Assembly: GCF_014284335.1 (NCBI RefSeq)
Contig: NZ_JACOGF010000003.1
Span: forward strand, 62,001-126,000
DNA from: Undibacterium hunanense
GTDB taxonomy: Bacteria > Pseudomonadota > Gammaproteobacteria > Burkholderiales > Burkholderiaceae_D
Reading direction: 5' to 3'
DNA length: 64,000 nt
Translations under genes and position numbers: made by a program
Notes under the pieces: generated by a model
The model's database searches: none
Told to the model about the DNA's origin: nothing
The model's input: only the letters and a program-made list of their open reading frames with translations
Shown here: positions 56,730 through 64,000 of the stretch, piece after piece
Layout: every line of letters begins with the position of its first letter
Position numbering within the stretch: position 1 is the stretch's first letter

Positions 56730-57338
56730 AGACAAAACCCCTGCAGCAAATTGTTTTCCGTCAAAATGAATTGTTTGTTGTGGATTGCTTGTCATGTCAA
56801 CTTTCAGCACTGCGGATACATTGGCGATGACCGTGCTGCCGCTTGACGATCCTTCATACAAGAAAATCGACAGGGTCTCCGTTACGTCAAACTGGATGGT
56901 AGTATTGGTTTCAGCCGCAATGACACATGTTGGTTGCGCATGATAGCTGCTGCCGTTTGCCGTGACCGATTGCAAAACGCCAAAAACAATCCGGCATCCA
57001 TCGACATTTTTTATACCATATACACCAGGCGGAGCAGTTGGTTCTGGCGTGCCAAAAGTATTGTATTGAAATGGATAATTCATACCCAGGCTGGCCGGGA
57101 ACTCTGAAGAATATGCAGTGATAGGAGCATTGATATTGAGCGGATCAGGCGAGCCAAATAATCCGGTAGATGAATTCCATGTGACGAAATTCTGTTCGAA
57201 TGGCGCAAAGGAGACCCATATAAGGGCCTCATCCGCCTTGGTAACTGCCCCCTTGACGATTGCCACCCGATAGCCTTGCTGATTCAAACTTGCGGTATCT
57301 GCTTTGGTTAATTGAAGCGTAAGTGCAAAGTCGGTCAT
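56727..57338 (-). CDS. Unrecognised protein, C-terminus altered by MITE
   Basis: A 203-aa protein that I do not recognise. It has no signal peptide, no membrane segment and no catalytic motif; it is rich in Thr, Ser and Asn with alternating hydrophobic residues, so a beta-rich fold is likely. A Pro/Gly-rich middle (GTPEPTAPPGVYGIKN) separates two halves. Four cysteines are absent or isolated, so no metal site is evident. The stop codon TAG at 56727-56729 is formed by the TA and first G of the MITE end, which suggests that insertion replaced the original C-terminus. A good promoter lies upstream. Confidence 0.6.
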   Translation of the reverse strand: MTDFALTLQLTKADTASLNQQGYRVAIVKGAVTKADEALIWVSFAPFEQNFVTWNSSTGLFGSPDPLNINAPITAYSSEFPASLGMNYPFQYNTFGTPEPTAPPGVYGIKNVDGCRIVFGVLQSVTANGSSYHAQPTCVIAAETNTTIQFDVTETLSIFLYEGSSSGSTVIANVSAVLKVDMTSNPQQTIHFDGKQFAAGVLS

Positions 57339-57408
57339 GGCAAATCCTTGTCGTTGAATGGCGGAAATTGGTGGAGACAGGCTCAGATATATTGTTTGAG
57401 CAGCACAG

Positions 57409-57438
57409 ACAATACGAGGTATTTTGCATATTTGTCAA
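57409..57438 (-). promoter_or_regulatory. Sigma-70-like promoter of the 57338 gene
   Basis: On the minus strand TTGACA (57438-57433), 18-bp spacer, TATTGT (57414-57409). The -35 is a perfect match and the -10 matches at 4 of 6. The leader to the ATG at 57338 is about 65 nt. The remainder of 57339-57636 shows nothing further that I can assign. Confidence 0.55.
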
Positions 57439-57636
57439 GCATTGCAATATTGAGCCCCCTTGCCTTATATGCTTGTGCCAAACGCCAGGGCATACCGATT
57501 TTACTTACCCCGCTCTATCAACAACATGCCATCACAATAAATGGCATATTGACCACATTTGTCTTTTATGAAACACTGAGACTATCATCAGGCACATGAA
57601 GAACTACTTCCTGAATCCACCTTACATTTCCTGCAC

Positions 57637-58734
57637 ATGGCACATTTGCTTCCTGTCGCGCTACCAAAACAAGTTTTACGCAAAACCTGTGTATCCAGCA
57701 TCATCTTGCGTGGGTTGAATAATCCACGCGGCATCAAAGTGAAACCGGATGGCCGCTTGCTGTTGGTGGAGGCAGGCACTGGGTACATTAATGAGGCAGA
57801 ACAGGCTTTTTCTGGTCGCCTATTGCAGTTCAGATGCGACGCTACCGGTGTATATGGGCAAATGGAAGTCGTGGCTGCCGGTTTTCGATCCATGAACATG
57901 CAGGCGCGCATGTGCCGGGATGAAATTTTTGGCCTGGCTGATGTAGCCTATGGTGGCGGGCGTTGGTTGCTGAGTCAGACGGATTATGTATCTGGTTCCC
58001 GTATTATGGATTTATCAGCTTTGCCGCCCCAAACCCTGTTCCACAGTCGCGGCAATTTAAATAGCCTGTGTTACCACCCGAAAAGACAAAGCTGGCTGAC
58101 GGTCAAGCCGGATACGAATCAGGCCATAGAATTTGTCGCGAGCAAGCCAGAAGCATTAGTCGGGGTGCTGCCAGATTTGACCGGCGGCCAGCATGCGGTG
58201 CCGGTGACCGTGATCCTGGATCAAAGCTGGCCACAAAGTAATGGCAGCCAGCCGGTATTGATTTCATTGTTCTCGGGCGAGTTGCAGGGTGATGCCGACA
58301 AACTTGGCATACATTTTGAAAAAGGTGTCAGCAAGGTCGTCAGGCTGGATCTGGATACTGGCGAGGTCAGTCCTGTGATTGAGGGGCTGACCCTGGCAAC
58401 GGGCATGGCGTTTACCGATCAGGGACAATTGCTGGTGCTGGAACTATGTGAAGACTTCTTGCAGCCTATGCCTGTAGCGGAAGTGCCGCAAATACCCTGG
58501 CACGGAGGTTTTAAACGTTATTCAGGACGCCTGCTTTGTTTTGATCTGGCCAGACAAACCGTGCATAGTCTGGCCGAACATCTGGATACACCATCGAATT
58601 TATGCGTGGTTGGCAACAGTGTATTTATCAGCGAAGGCATGGGCTTGCCTGGTCGCCCCATAGCCAATGCCAGTGGAGAAACCGTGGCATTGGAGGGCTA
58701 TGTGCGCAAATTAATCCTTCCAGAAAACCCGTAG
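57637..58734 (+). CDS. SMP-30/NHL-type beta-propeller, ScyD/ScyE-like
   Basis: A 365-aa protein of the six-bladed propeller class: LNNPRGIKVKPDGRLLLVEAGTG near the start (read here in part as the first blade), GLADVAYGGGRWLLSQ, GLTLATGMAFTDQGQLLVLE and a last blade near LDTPSNLCVVGNSVFISEG. The first-blade pattern is like ScyD/ScyE proteins of cyanobacterial scytonemin clusters and like SMP-30/gluconolactonases. There is no obvious signal peptide, so it appears cytosolic. It converges with the ebo-type operon with only 3 nt between stop codons. Confidence 0.72.
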   Translation: MAHLLPVALPKQVLRKTCVSSIILRGLNNPRGIKVKPDGRLLLVEAGTGYINEAEQAFSGRLLQFRCDATGVYGQMEVVAAGFRSMNMQARMCRDEIFGLADVAYGGGRWLLSQTDYVSGSRIMDLSALPPQTLFHSRGNLNSLCYHPKRQSWLTVKPDTNQAIEFVASKPEALVGVLPDLTGGQHAVPVTVILDQSWPQSNGSQPVLISLFSGELQGDADKLGIHFEKGVSKVVRLDLDTGEVSPVIEGLTLATGMAFTDQGQLLVLELCEDFLQPMPVAEVPQIPWHGGFKRYSGRLLCFDLARQTVHSLAEHLDTPSNLCVVGNSVFISEGMGLPGRPIANASGETVALEGYVRKLILPENP

Positions 58735-58737
58735 ACT

Positions 58738-59172
58738 TCAGGCAGCTTGCAAACTCGCTGTTAACTGAGCCAGTTTATCCGGGAATGGTGCCTGTGCTAC
58801 CCACTCTGCCGGATCGCCTTCTTTTTGCCAGGCGAAACCTACCACCGCCATGACATCACCGGTTTTACTGAGCAAGGGAATGGCGATTGCTGCCTGCGCG
58901 CCTACGGCTTTGGCACCGGGGCGTATATTGCCGCTTTTATCGTCTTGCAGATTACAGGTCTGCACCGGTTCTTTGCTTAATTGTGCAGCGCCGGCCATGC
59001 CTTTGCCATGGCTGACATGCGCCACGATGGCGAGTACCGGTTCTGGTATGCGCAAGGCGGCGCTCAGGTACAGGTCTTCACCACGCTGTATATGGATGGT
59101 GCCTGCTGCTGCATCCAGCCTGGCTATATTATCTTCCAGCCATTGCTGGTGTTCGGCATTTTTTTCGTACAT
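58738..59172 (-). CDS. GAF-domain protein at end of ebo operon
   Basis: A 144-aa protein consisting of a single GAF domain: an N-terminal helix, AALRIPEPVLAIVAHVSHGKGMAG, a central NLQDDKSG segment and AIAIPLLSKTGDVMAVVGFAW. GAF domains bind small molecules or dimerise; here there is no output domain. It starts 16 nt after the eboA stop codon, so it is cotranscribed with the ebo-type genes. It may sense or carry a small ligand of that pathway. Confidence 0.8.
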   Translation of the reverse strand: MYEKNAEHQQWLEDNIARLDAAAGTIHIQRGEDLYLSAALRIPEPVLAIVAHVSHGKGMAGAAQLSKEPVQTCNLQDDKSGNIRPGAKAVGAQAAIAIPLLSKTGDVMAVVGFAWQKEGDPAEWVAQAPFPDKLAQLTASLQAA

Positions 59173-59188
59173 GGTGCTCTCCTGTTGA

Positions 59189-60100
59189 TCAGTGTTGGGT
59201 TTGTTCCAGCAATTGTTGCCAGCTGATATCTGCTGCCCGTTCTGTCAGTTGCTGTTGCTCACAGATGACGCGCAGACTGCTGTCATGTTTTGGCAAACTC
59301 TTGGCGATGGCCAGTCGTTCTGCATCCCTGCCCTGCTCCAGCACGCGCAGCAATTCAGATTTGCCTGTTATGTCTGCATAAGTTGCATACGGCGTCACGC
59401 AACGCCATAACTCGGGGCTGATGACACGACCTGCGGCCCAGCGTTCATGTACCAGATCGATCAGAATATGAGCCAGGGCAGGATTATTCCTTTGCTCCAG
59501 TCCTTGTATGGGCCATAGCGGGCTGTCGAGAAAAAAGCATTTAACCACCATCTGGTTCCAGGCAGCTTCATCAAATGTCTGCATGGGATAAGGATTACGG
59601 TGCGCCATCGCTTCAAAGATGGGACGCATGCTGGAACGTATGGCTTCGCGGGCACGGTGTTCTATCGCAATGGCCGCTGGGTATAAGGGAAAACCGGAAT
59701 ACAGGGCGATCAGTTCATTGATTTCAGCACTGTCGGCAATGCTGTCAAGCTGGCTTGCAAATTGTGCTTCATCACCAGCATAACTGGCGAGTATGAAAGC
59801 CACCCTGGCAGCAATATCGACGCTCCAGGTTGAAGGGTCAAAACCAGGGCGCAGCAAATTCGCGGCCAGCAGTTCATCATCACTCAAATTCAAATCCAGC
59901 TTACCCAGTTTACGCGAAGCCATACCCATGGCACGATAGACATCACATTCCTGTTTTGCCGTGCTGATTTTCTGGCATTGCAGCCTGAACCACAGCAAGG
60001 CTTCTGGTGTACTGCGTGCAGCTATCCAGATATCCAGTTGCGACAATGCTGCAGCGGTGGGGGTCAATGCCTGCATTTCTTCTATCGACGGATGTCTCAT
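59189..60100 (-). CDS. eboA: EboA-like protein
   Basis: A 303-aa helical cytosolic protein recognised as EboA-like from its overall pattern (ARSTPEALLWFRLQCQKI, AARVAFILAS, CFFLDSPLWPIQGLEQRNNPALA, LVHERWAAGR) and its linkage to the other ebo genes. The biochemical role of EboA is unknown. In cyanobacteria the ebo operon is needed to export the scytonemin monomer to the periplasm, and related genes occur in Bacteroidetes and Pseudomonas. The gene is 57 nt after eboC. Confidence 0.82.
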   Translation of the reverse strand: MRHPSIEEMQALTPTAAALSQLDIWIAARSTPEALLWFRLQCQKISTAKQECDVYRAMGMASRKLGKLDLNLSDDELLAANLLRPGFDPSTWSVDIAARVAFILASYAGDEAQFASQLDSIADSAEINELIALYSGFPLYPAAIAIEHRAREAIRSSMRPIFEAMAHRNPYPMQTFDEAAWNQMVVKCFFLDSPLWPIQGLEQRNNPALAHILIDLVHERWAAGRVISPELWRCVTPYATYADITGKSELLRVLEQGRDAERLAIAKSLPKHDSSLRVICEQQQLTERAADISWQQLLEQTQH

Positions 60101-60157
60101 GATGGCTGTCCTATACTTCCATAGAGTGAATCAAAATAATTAATCCAGGCAGCAGTC

Positions 60158-61141
60158 TCAGGTTCCGGGAATGACACGTTGCAAAACCCTGGTCATGACA
60201 AAGGCGCACAGGCAAAACGCCACGGCGGCGACACCGCCACCGGCGATGGCGATCACCAGTGCATCCAGCAGGGACGTTGCAGCAATCAGTTGCGCCACGG
60301 CCTTTGGCACCGAACCAGCGATGTGGCGGGTAATCAGTAAACGCACGGCGATAACGTCAGCGACAATCAACGCCAACAGCATCAGCAACGCCAGGCCACC
60401 ATCGGCCCAACTGGTGACTGAACGGCTGCCATACAAGAGTACAGGCAGGGCCAGTATCAGCAAGGGCCACAGGCTGCCCAGGCGATTCAGGCTTTCCTGT
60501 TTTGCTGCATAAGTCAGGCCAACCACATGTGCCCAGATAGCCAGGGCTGCCAGCACAAATGTTGTATTTACCAACACGGTACTGGTCAAAGGCAGGTTGC
60601 TGCCAGCCTGGAACAGGTTTTCATCTGCCATATTGCCGGTGATGACCATGGCACTGGCTGCTGCCGCAAAATAAACAAGTGCACGGCACAGGCCCATGAT
60701 CAGCGGGCTTAAGGGATTACCCTTGTGCCAGACGTTGTACAGCAGGATGGTTGCGGCCAGCGCGCAGCCACAGACAATGGCCCAGGTGCCGTAATAACTG
60801 AGGATGGCGATACCGGCAAGCTGTAAAACAAAACCGATAGAAAACACGGCACGGGCACTGATTTGCCCTGAAGGTATTGGACGCCCAGGTCTTTCGCGGG
60901 CATCGATTTCCCTGTCAAAGGCGTCGTTCAGGTACATGCCTGCACAATAAAAGGCCGAGATTGCCAGCATCACCAATAAGGTATGCAATATGGACAAAGG
61001 CCGGCCAGTGATGCTGCTGGCGACAATCGCCCCTGCCAGCACATTGGTCCATACCGTCGGCAGATTGGATACCCTGCCCAGGCGCAAATAAATACCCATG
61101 CGGCTGTTGTTGATGACTATCGTGTTCATGTTCGTATTCAT
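60158..61141 (-). CDS. eboC: UbiA-family prenyltransferase EboC
   Basis: A 327-aa inner-membrane protein with about eight to nine hydrophobic segments. The first UbiA active-site motif is clear (NDAFDREIDARERPGRPIPSG, read here in two overlapping parts as NDAFDREID and ERPGRPIPSG). The second Asp-rich motif is replaced by YAAKQESLNRLG, as is common in EboC-type members. It should join a polyprenyl chain to a small acceptor, perhaps the cyclitol-like product of EboD. It overlaps eboE by ATGA. Confidence 0.86.
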   Translation of the reverse strand: MNTNMNTIVINNSRMGIYLRLGRVSNLPTVWTNVLAGAIVASSITGRPLSILHTLLVMLAISAFYCAGMYLNDAFDREIDARERPGRPIPSGQISARAVFSIGFVLQLAGIAILSYYGTWAIVCGCALAATILLYNVWHKGNPLSPLIMGLCRALVYFAAAASAMVITGNMADENLFQAGSNLPLTSTVLVNTTFVLAALAIWAHVVGLTYAAKQESLNRLGSLWPLLILALPVLLYGSRSVTSWADGGLALLMLLALIVADVIAVRLLITRHIAGSVPKAVAQLIAATSLLDALVIAIAGGGVAAVAFCLCAFVMTRVLQRVIPGT

Positions 61142-62394
61142 GTCAGCAGTTCTTTCATGATAAAACCCAGTTCACGTGCGATCGCATGGGCTTTGGATTC
61201 GTTCTTTAAATGGGCTGGCAAAACATCCCAGGTATAGGTTTCCACTTCCAGATGGCTGGAAAAGCCCTGTTTGCGCAAGGCTTGCAAGGTCGCCAGCAAA
61301 TCTGCCCGGGTCGATCCTAGCTCTGAATCCAGTTTTGGCTCCCGTTTTGAATCCGTTTTTGATCCCGTTTGACCATCACTGTCCCAGAATATCGGTACAT
61401 GGCAATGGATACGCCATTCACCATCTGCCTTGCCTGCCTGATATGCAGCCATAGCCGCAGGCAGATCGGTATAGCGTTGCAGATTGCGGTGCTTCTGGAC
61501 GACAACCTGATGCAGGTACACGCCATCATCAAAACGCTGCAGTTCAGCGAGCATACCCGCGTGCATGACGGGTATGCGCAAGGCGCAGGACAATTGAATC
61601 TTGGGTATGCGTATGCCAAAGGCACTCAATTTCTGTAGCGCCTTCACCGGGTCTTCAAATTCGACTGCGGCATGGCACACGTCATAGCAAACACCCAGAT
61701 GACGACGCATCATATGACTGGCTTCTGCTTCGGTACTGATACATAAATCTGCCAGCTTGACTATGCTGTCGGTAGCCCATAGCTGGTCACAAAAAAAAGC
61801 TGTGGTTTCAGCCAGAGTTTCCAGGAAACAGCAGGGTTCCGGCTCCAGTGCCAGGGCGATATATTTACCGGTGTCTTGTTCCAGTTGTGCCAGCATGGCC
61901 ACTGCGGCTATCAGTTGCTCGACAATCTGTGTCTGAGCATCAGCCGTGCGTGCTTCAGATTTGTAGGCACCGGGCACTGTAGAAATACTGCCATCCATGC
62001 CTTCCGGTAAAAGCGCGGCCAGAATATAGGCACACTGCCTGGTGTAACGCAGACGCTCGCCGTCGCGCCAATCGGGCAAATAGACTTGCTCTTTCACCCT
62101 GACCGTATGAAAAGGTCCGTAAGGAAACGCATTGATGGTGAAAACGTAAGCTCCCAGGCGCGCCAGTTGTGCTTTAAATTCATCCAGCCTGGCTGGTAAG
62201 ATGAGACTATCCGCCGCTTGCGCAGACAGCCGCAAGCCTATGCCAAAAGCCTGGTCATTACTGAGTTCCAGTTTTTTTCTGATCACAGGAATGGTTTCAT
62301 CGAGACTGGATGAAACCTCATCCCAGCTTTCGCCTGCATGGATATTCGTGCAGTAGGTCAGATGCACGTTATGCGATGGCAAGGATAATTGCAT
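61138..62394 (-). CDS. eboE: EboE-like TIM-barrel protein (xylose isomerase-like)
   Basis: A 418-aa cytosolic TIM-barrel protein of the AP-endonuclease 2/sugar isomerase type, recognised as EboE-like: VHLTYCTNIHAGESW at the N-terminus, ALEPEPCCFLET and HLGVCYDVCHAAVEFEDP with metal-ligand-type Glu, Asp and His, then HCHVPIFW and HLEVETYTWDVLP. The reaction is unknown. The start at 62394 (MQLSLPSHN) is chosen because it falls 13 nt after the eboD stop codon and directly before the conserved part. A charged low-complexity insert (about residues 358-377, GSKTDSKREPKLDSELGS) comes from imperfect DNA repeats at 61318-61371. Confidence 0.84.
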   Translation of the reverse strand: MQLSLPSHNVHLTYCTNIHAGESWDEVSSSLDETIPVIRKKLELSNDQAFGIGLRLSAQAADSLILPARLDEFKAQLARLGAYVFTINAFPYGPFHTVRVKEQVYLPDWRDGERLRYTRQCAYILAALLPEGMDGSISTVPGAYKSEARTADAQTQIVEQLIAAVAMLAQLEQDTGKYIALALEPEPCCFLETLAETTAFFCDQLWATDSIVKLADLCISTEAEASHMMRRHLGVCYDVCHAAVEFEDPVKALQKLSAFGIRIPKIQLSCALRIPVMHAGMLAELQRFDDGVYLHQVVVQKHRNLQRYTDLPAAMAAYQAGKADGEWRIHCHVPIFWDSDGQTGSKTDSKREPKLDSELGSTRADLLATLQALRKQGFSSHLEVETYTWDVLPAHLKNESKAHAIARELGFIMKELLT

Positions 62395-62407
62395 ATCGGC
62401 CTCTGGC

Positions 62408-63703
62408 TCAGACAGCGAGAACAGTTTGTAACTTGCTGGCTGAGCTGCTTGCTGAACCGGTCGCCAGGTGCGCCGCCAAATCTGCATGCAGGTTTTGTAA
62501 CCAGTCTATCGCGGCACGCACCAGTTCCGCATCCATTTCATGCACTTCCACACCACTACCTATGGCGGCCAGCAAGGTGATGGTCAATTCTCCACCCAGG
62601 TGTTCCCGGAATTCTTTCAAGCCTTGCAGTACCAGCAATTCACCCTGCCCATCCTGCGCCAGCAATTGTGGATGCCACAAGTCAAAACCCAGTTGTGTCA
62701 GCAAACGGTAGATGCGTGCGTCTTCGCCTGCCGGCAGCAAACCTGCCAGGCAGGAATAACGGGCATCCAGTGCCAGACCAATGGCAACTGCTTCACCGTG
62801 GGACAAGGCATGCACAGTCAGGCGTTCGAGCTTGTGCGCGACCCAGTGACCGTAATCCAGCGGCCTGGCAGAACCGCTTTCAAAGGGATCCCCACCATGA
62901 GCAATCTGGTGCATGTGCAGGCTGGCTGAACGGGCAATCACGGTATTAAGGATATGGCTATCAAACGCAGCCAATGCAGGTAACTGTTTTTCCATCATCA
63001 GGAAAAATGCATGGTCACGTATCAATGCCACCTTGACGGCTTCTGCCAGTCCTGCCCGTTTTTCACGCACAGGCAAAATATCGATGAAACATGCATCATT
63101 GACGACGGCCCAGGGTGGCGCAAAGGTGCCGATCAGATTCTTCTGCCCCTGCCAGTTGACGGCGTTTTTAACACCGACACCACTATCGTCCTGTGCCAAC
63201 ACTGTTGTAGGGAAACGTATATGCCGTACACCCCGATGGAAAATCGCAGATGCGTAACCCACGGCATCCAGCACGGCACCGCCGCCGATGGCGACGGAAT
63301 AAGAATGCCTGTCTATCGCCCGTTCTGACAAAGCCTGCAGCAGTCTTTCCACCAATGCCGGGTCATTCTTGCAGGCTTCACCGCCGGGCATCATGAAGAT
63401 GTCACCAATCAGTTCCATAGCTTCGTGATGAAAACGCAGATAAGCATGGATTTGCTCCACCAGACCGGGCATGGCTTTAGCTACCCCTTCGTCGAGGAAA
63501 ATCGCAAGACGGTGGCGACGCTGGGGTTCGCGCAAACTCAGCACGGCACGAAAATCAGGATTAGCGATATCAAAGGCATCACGGGTGGATACCACAGGAA
63601 ACGAGTAATCGACGCGCACATGTTGCTGTTGCCAGGCACCACGCAAGGTGGCTGGTGCCGTCACATCCAGATCGGGTAGTCTGTTCAGTTCAGCCAATTT
63701 CAC
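62408..63703 (-). CDS. eboD: 3-dehydroquinate synthase-like EboD
   Basis: A 431-aa sugar-phosphate cyclase of the 3-dehydroquinate/2-epi-5-epi-valiolone synthase superfamily. Visible features: NAD-binding GGGAVLDAVGY, the HIRFPTTVLAQDDSGVGVKN stretch, metal ligands Glu in GLAEAVKVAL, His in LSHGEAVAIG and His in DYGHWVAH. Within ebo operons this protein is thought to make a cyclitol-type precursor. It is the first gene of the operon. The start is a GTG at 63703 with GAGAGGAC on the minus strand just upstream (63710-63717); the longer frame to 63919 runs through the promoter and is rejected. Confidence 0.86.
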   Translation of the reverse strand: MKLAELNRLPDLDVTAPATLRGAWQQQHVRVDYSFPVVSTRDAFDIANPDFRAVLSLREPQRRHRLAIFLDEGVAKAMPGLVEQIHAYLRFHHEAMELIGDIFMMPGGEACKNDPALVERLLQALSERAIDRHSYSVAIGGGAVLDAVGYASAIFHRGVRHIRFPTTVLAQDDSGVGVKNAVNWQGQKNLIGTFAPPWAVVNDACFIDILPVREKRAGLAEAVKVALIRDHAFFLMMEKQLPALAAFDSHILNTVIARSASLHMHQIAHGGDPFESGSARPLDYGHWVAHKLERLTVHALSHGEAVAIGLALDARYSCLAGLLPAGEDARIYRLLTQLGFDLWHPQLLAQDGQGELLVLQGLKEFREHLGGELTITLLAAIGSGVEVHEMDAELVRAAIDWLQNLHADLAAHLATGSASSSASKLQTVLAV

Positions 63704-63773
63704 GATAAGTCCTCTCCATGGATCACCATTTCCAGTTTTCTGTCGTGCCTGCACATTTCTTTGTGCCCGATAC

Positions 63774-63788
63774 TGAAAATGATTATAA
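63774..63788 (-). promoter_or_regulatory. Fur-like box over ebo promoter
   Basis: TGAAAATGATTATAA matches the Fur 7-1-7 consensus at about 12 of 14 positions and covers the -10 element of the putative ebo promoter, so iron repression of the ebo-type operon is possible. The AT-rich context raises the chance of a random match. Confidence 0.5.
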
Positions 63789-63811
63789 AACTGATATGCA
63801 TTTATTTGCAA
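63782..63811 (-). promoter_or_regulatory. Sigma-70-like promoter of ebo operon
   Basis: On the minus strand TTGCAA (63811-63806), 18-bp spacer, TATAAT (63787-63782): a perfect -10 and a fair -35, about 79 nt before the eboD GTG. Confidence 0.6.
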
Positions 63812-63823
63812 ATTTATAAATTG

Positions 63824-63847
63824 CCCGGACGAAAAAGTATGTCCGGG
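63824..63847 (-). terminator. Hairpin after the right-edge gene
   Basis: CCCGGAC (63824-63830) pairs with GTCCGGG (63841-63847) around GAAAAAGTAT; on the minus strand it is followed by CAATTTATAAATTT. It lies 22 nt after the stop of the right-edge gene and upstream of the ebo promoter, so it separates the two units. Confidence 0.65.
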
Positions 63848-63869
63848 GAATACCTCACCATCACTATTT

Positions 63870-64000
63870 TTAATAAGGGAACGGTAGTTGGAAGCTCGGT
63901 CCGGCTGTCGTGCCATCATTCAAGCCAGACGGCGTTTCCATCAATTGCTGTGCTGCCAGTTGTAGCGAGAACATCAAGCCCACTGCCTGTCCCAGTTTTT
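63870..64000 (-). CDS. Partial unknown protein (C-terminus only)
   Basis: The minus-strand frame is open from the window edge to a TAA at 63870-63872 and gives 42 codons: an amphipathic Gln/Ala-rich helix (AVGLMFSLQLAAQQLMETP) and a tail ending PSFQLPFPY. The following hairpin supports a real gene end. I do not recognise the family from this fragment. Confidence 0.5.
   Translation of the reverse strand, partial: KLGQAVGLMFSLQLAAQQLMETPSGLNDGTTAGPSFQLPFPY

Overview
The window looks like chromosomal DNA of a betaproteobacterium in Burkholderiales, most likely Oxalobacteraceae (an Undibacterium/Janthinobacterium/Massilia-type genome of moderate GC). I infer this from the protein sequences and from the iron-uptake gene order; there is no rRNA or other marker to fix the genus. 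Genes are dense, many neighbours overlap by 1, 4 or 8 nt, and no tRNA, rRNA or CRISPR is visible.

Layout. 1-4600: ordinary genes (3' part of metE, queH, an HD-domain hydrolase, a small membrane protein, a ParD-like protein coupled to methionine aminopeptidase). 4643-9429 (minus): an iron-uptake operon of a TonB-dependent receptor with an N-terminal signalling (STN) domain, a DUF3649 protein, a PepSY membrane protein and a DUF3325 protein, behind a Fur-box-like site. 9816-10742: an AraC-type regulator. 10765-44439: a divergent yersiniabactin/micacocidin-type siderophore locus. 44496-54368 (minus): a four-gene operon with a giant MofA/MnxG-like multicopper oxidase (candidate Mn(II) oxidase), a beta-propeller protein, a double Sco copper chaperone and a cytochrome c/periplasmic-binding-protein fusion. 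54369-57338: a 13-bp tandem repeat, a serine beta-lactamase-fold hydrolase with a TPR-like tail, a 284-bp MITE with perfect 29-bp ends, and an unrecognised gene whose stop codon is made by the MITE end. 57637-63703: an SMP-30/ScyD-E-like propeller facing an ebo-type operon (eboD, eboE, eboC, eboA, GAF). The right edge cuts an unknown gene.

The siderophore locus. The leftward operon carries uptake and accessory functions: FyuA-like receptor, RhtX/FptX-type MFS protein, methyltransferase-thioesterase fusion, flavin monooxygenase, YbtP/YbtQ-like ABC pair. The rightward operon carries assembly: a 4291-aa FAAL-ACP-KS-AT-KR-ACP-Cy-A(MT-like)-PCP-Cy-PCP synthetase, a KS-cMT-KR-ACP-ACP-Cy-like synthetase, a thiazolinyl imide reductase, a second methyltransferase-thioesterase fusion and a Sfp-type PPTase. 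A fatty-acid loading ligase plus an iterative-looking PKS module replace the salicylate synthase/ligase of yersiniabactin, as described for micacocidin. The second synthetase has no AT, its KR has His in place of the catalytic Tyr, and it ends in a degenerate heterocyclisation domain with no following PCP or TE. Only two cysteines can therefore be built in by the visible carriers. The closest expected product type is agrochelin/massiliachelin-like (alkyl-salicyl-thiazoline-thiazolidine with a dimethylated C3 acid), possibly at an altered oxidation state. A 15-bp direct repeat with 21-bp spacing next to a Fur box lies in the divergent promoter and is a good candidate operator for the AraC-type regulator.
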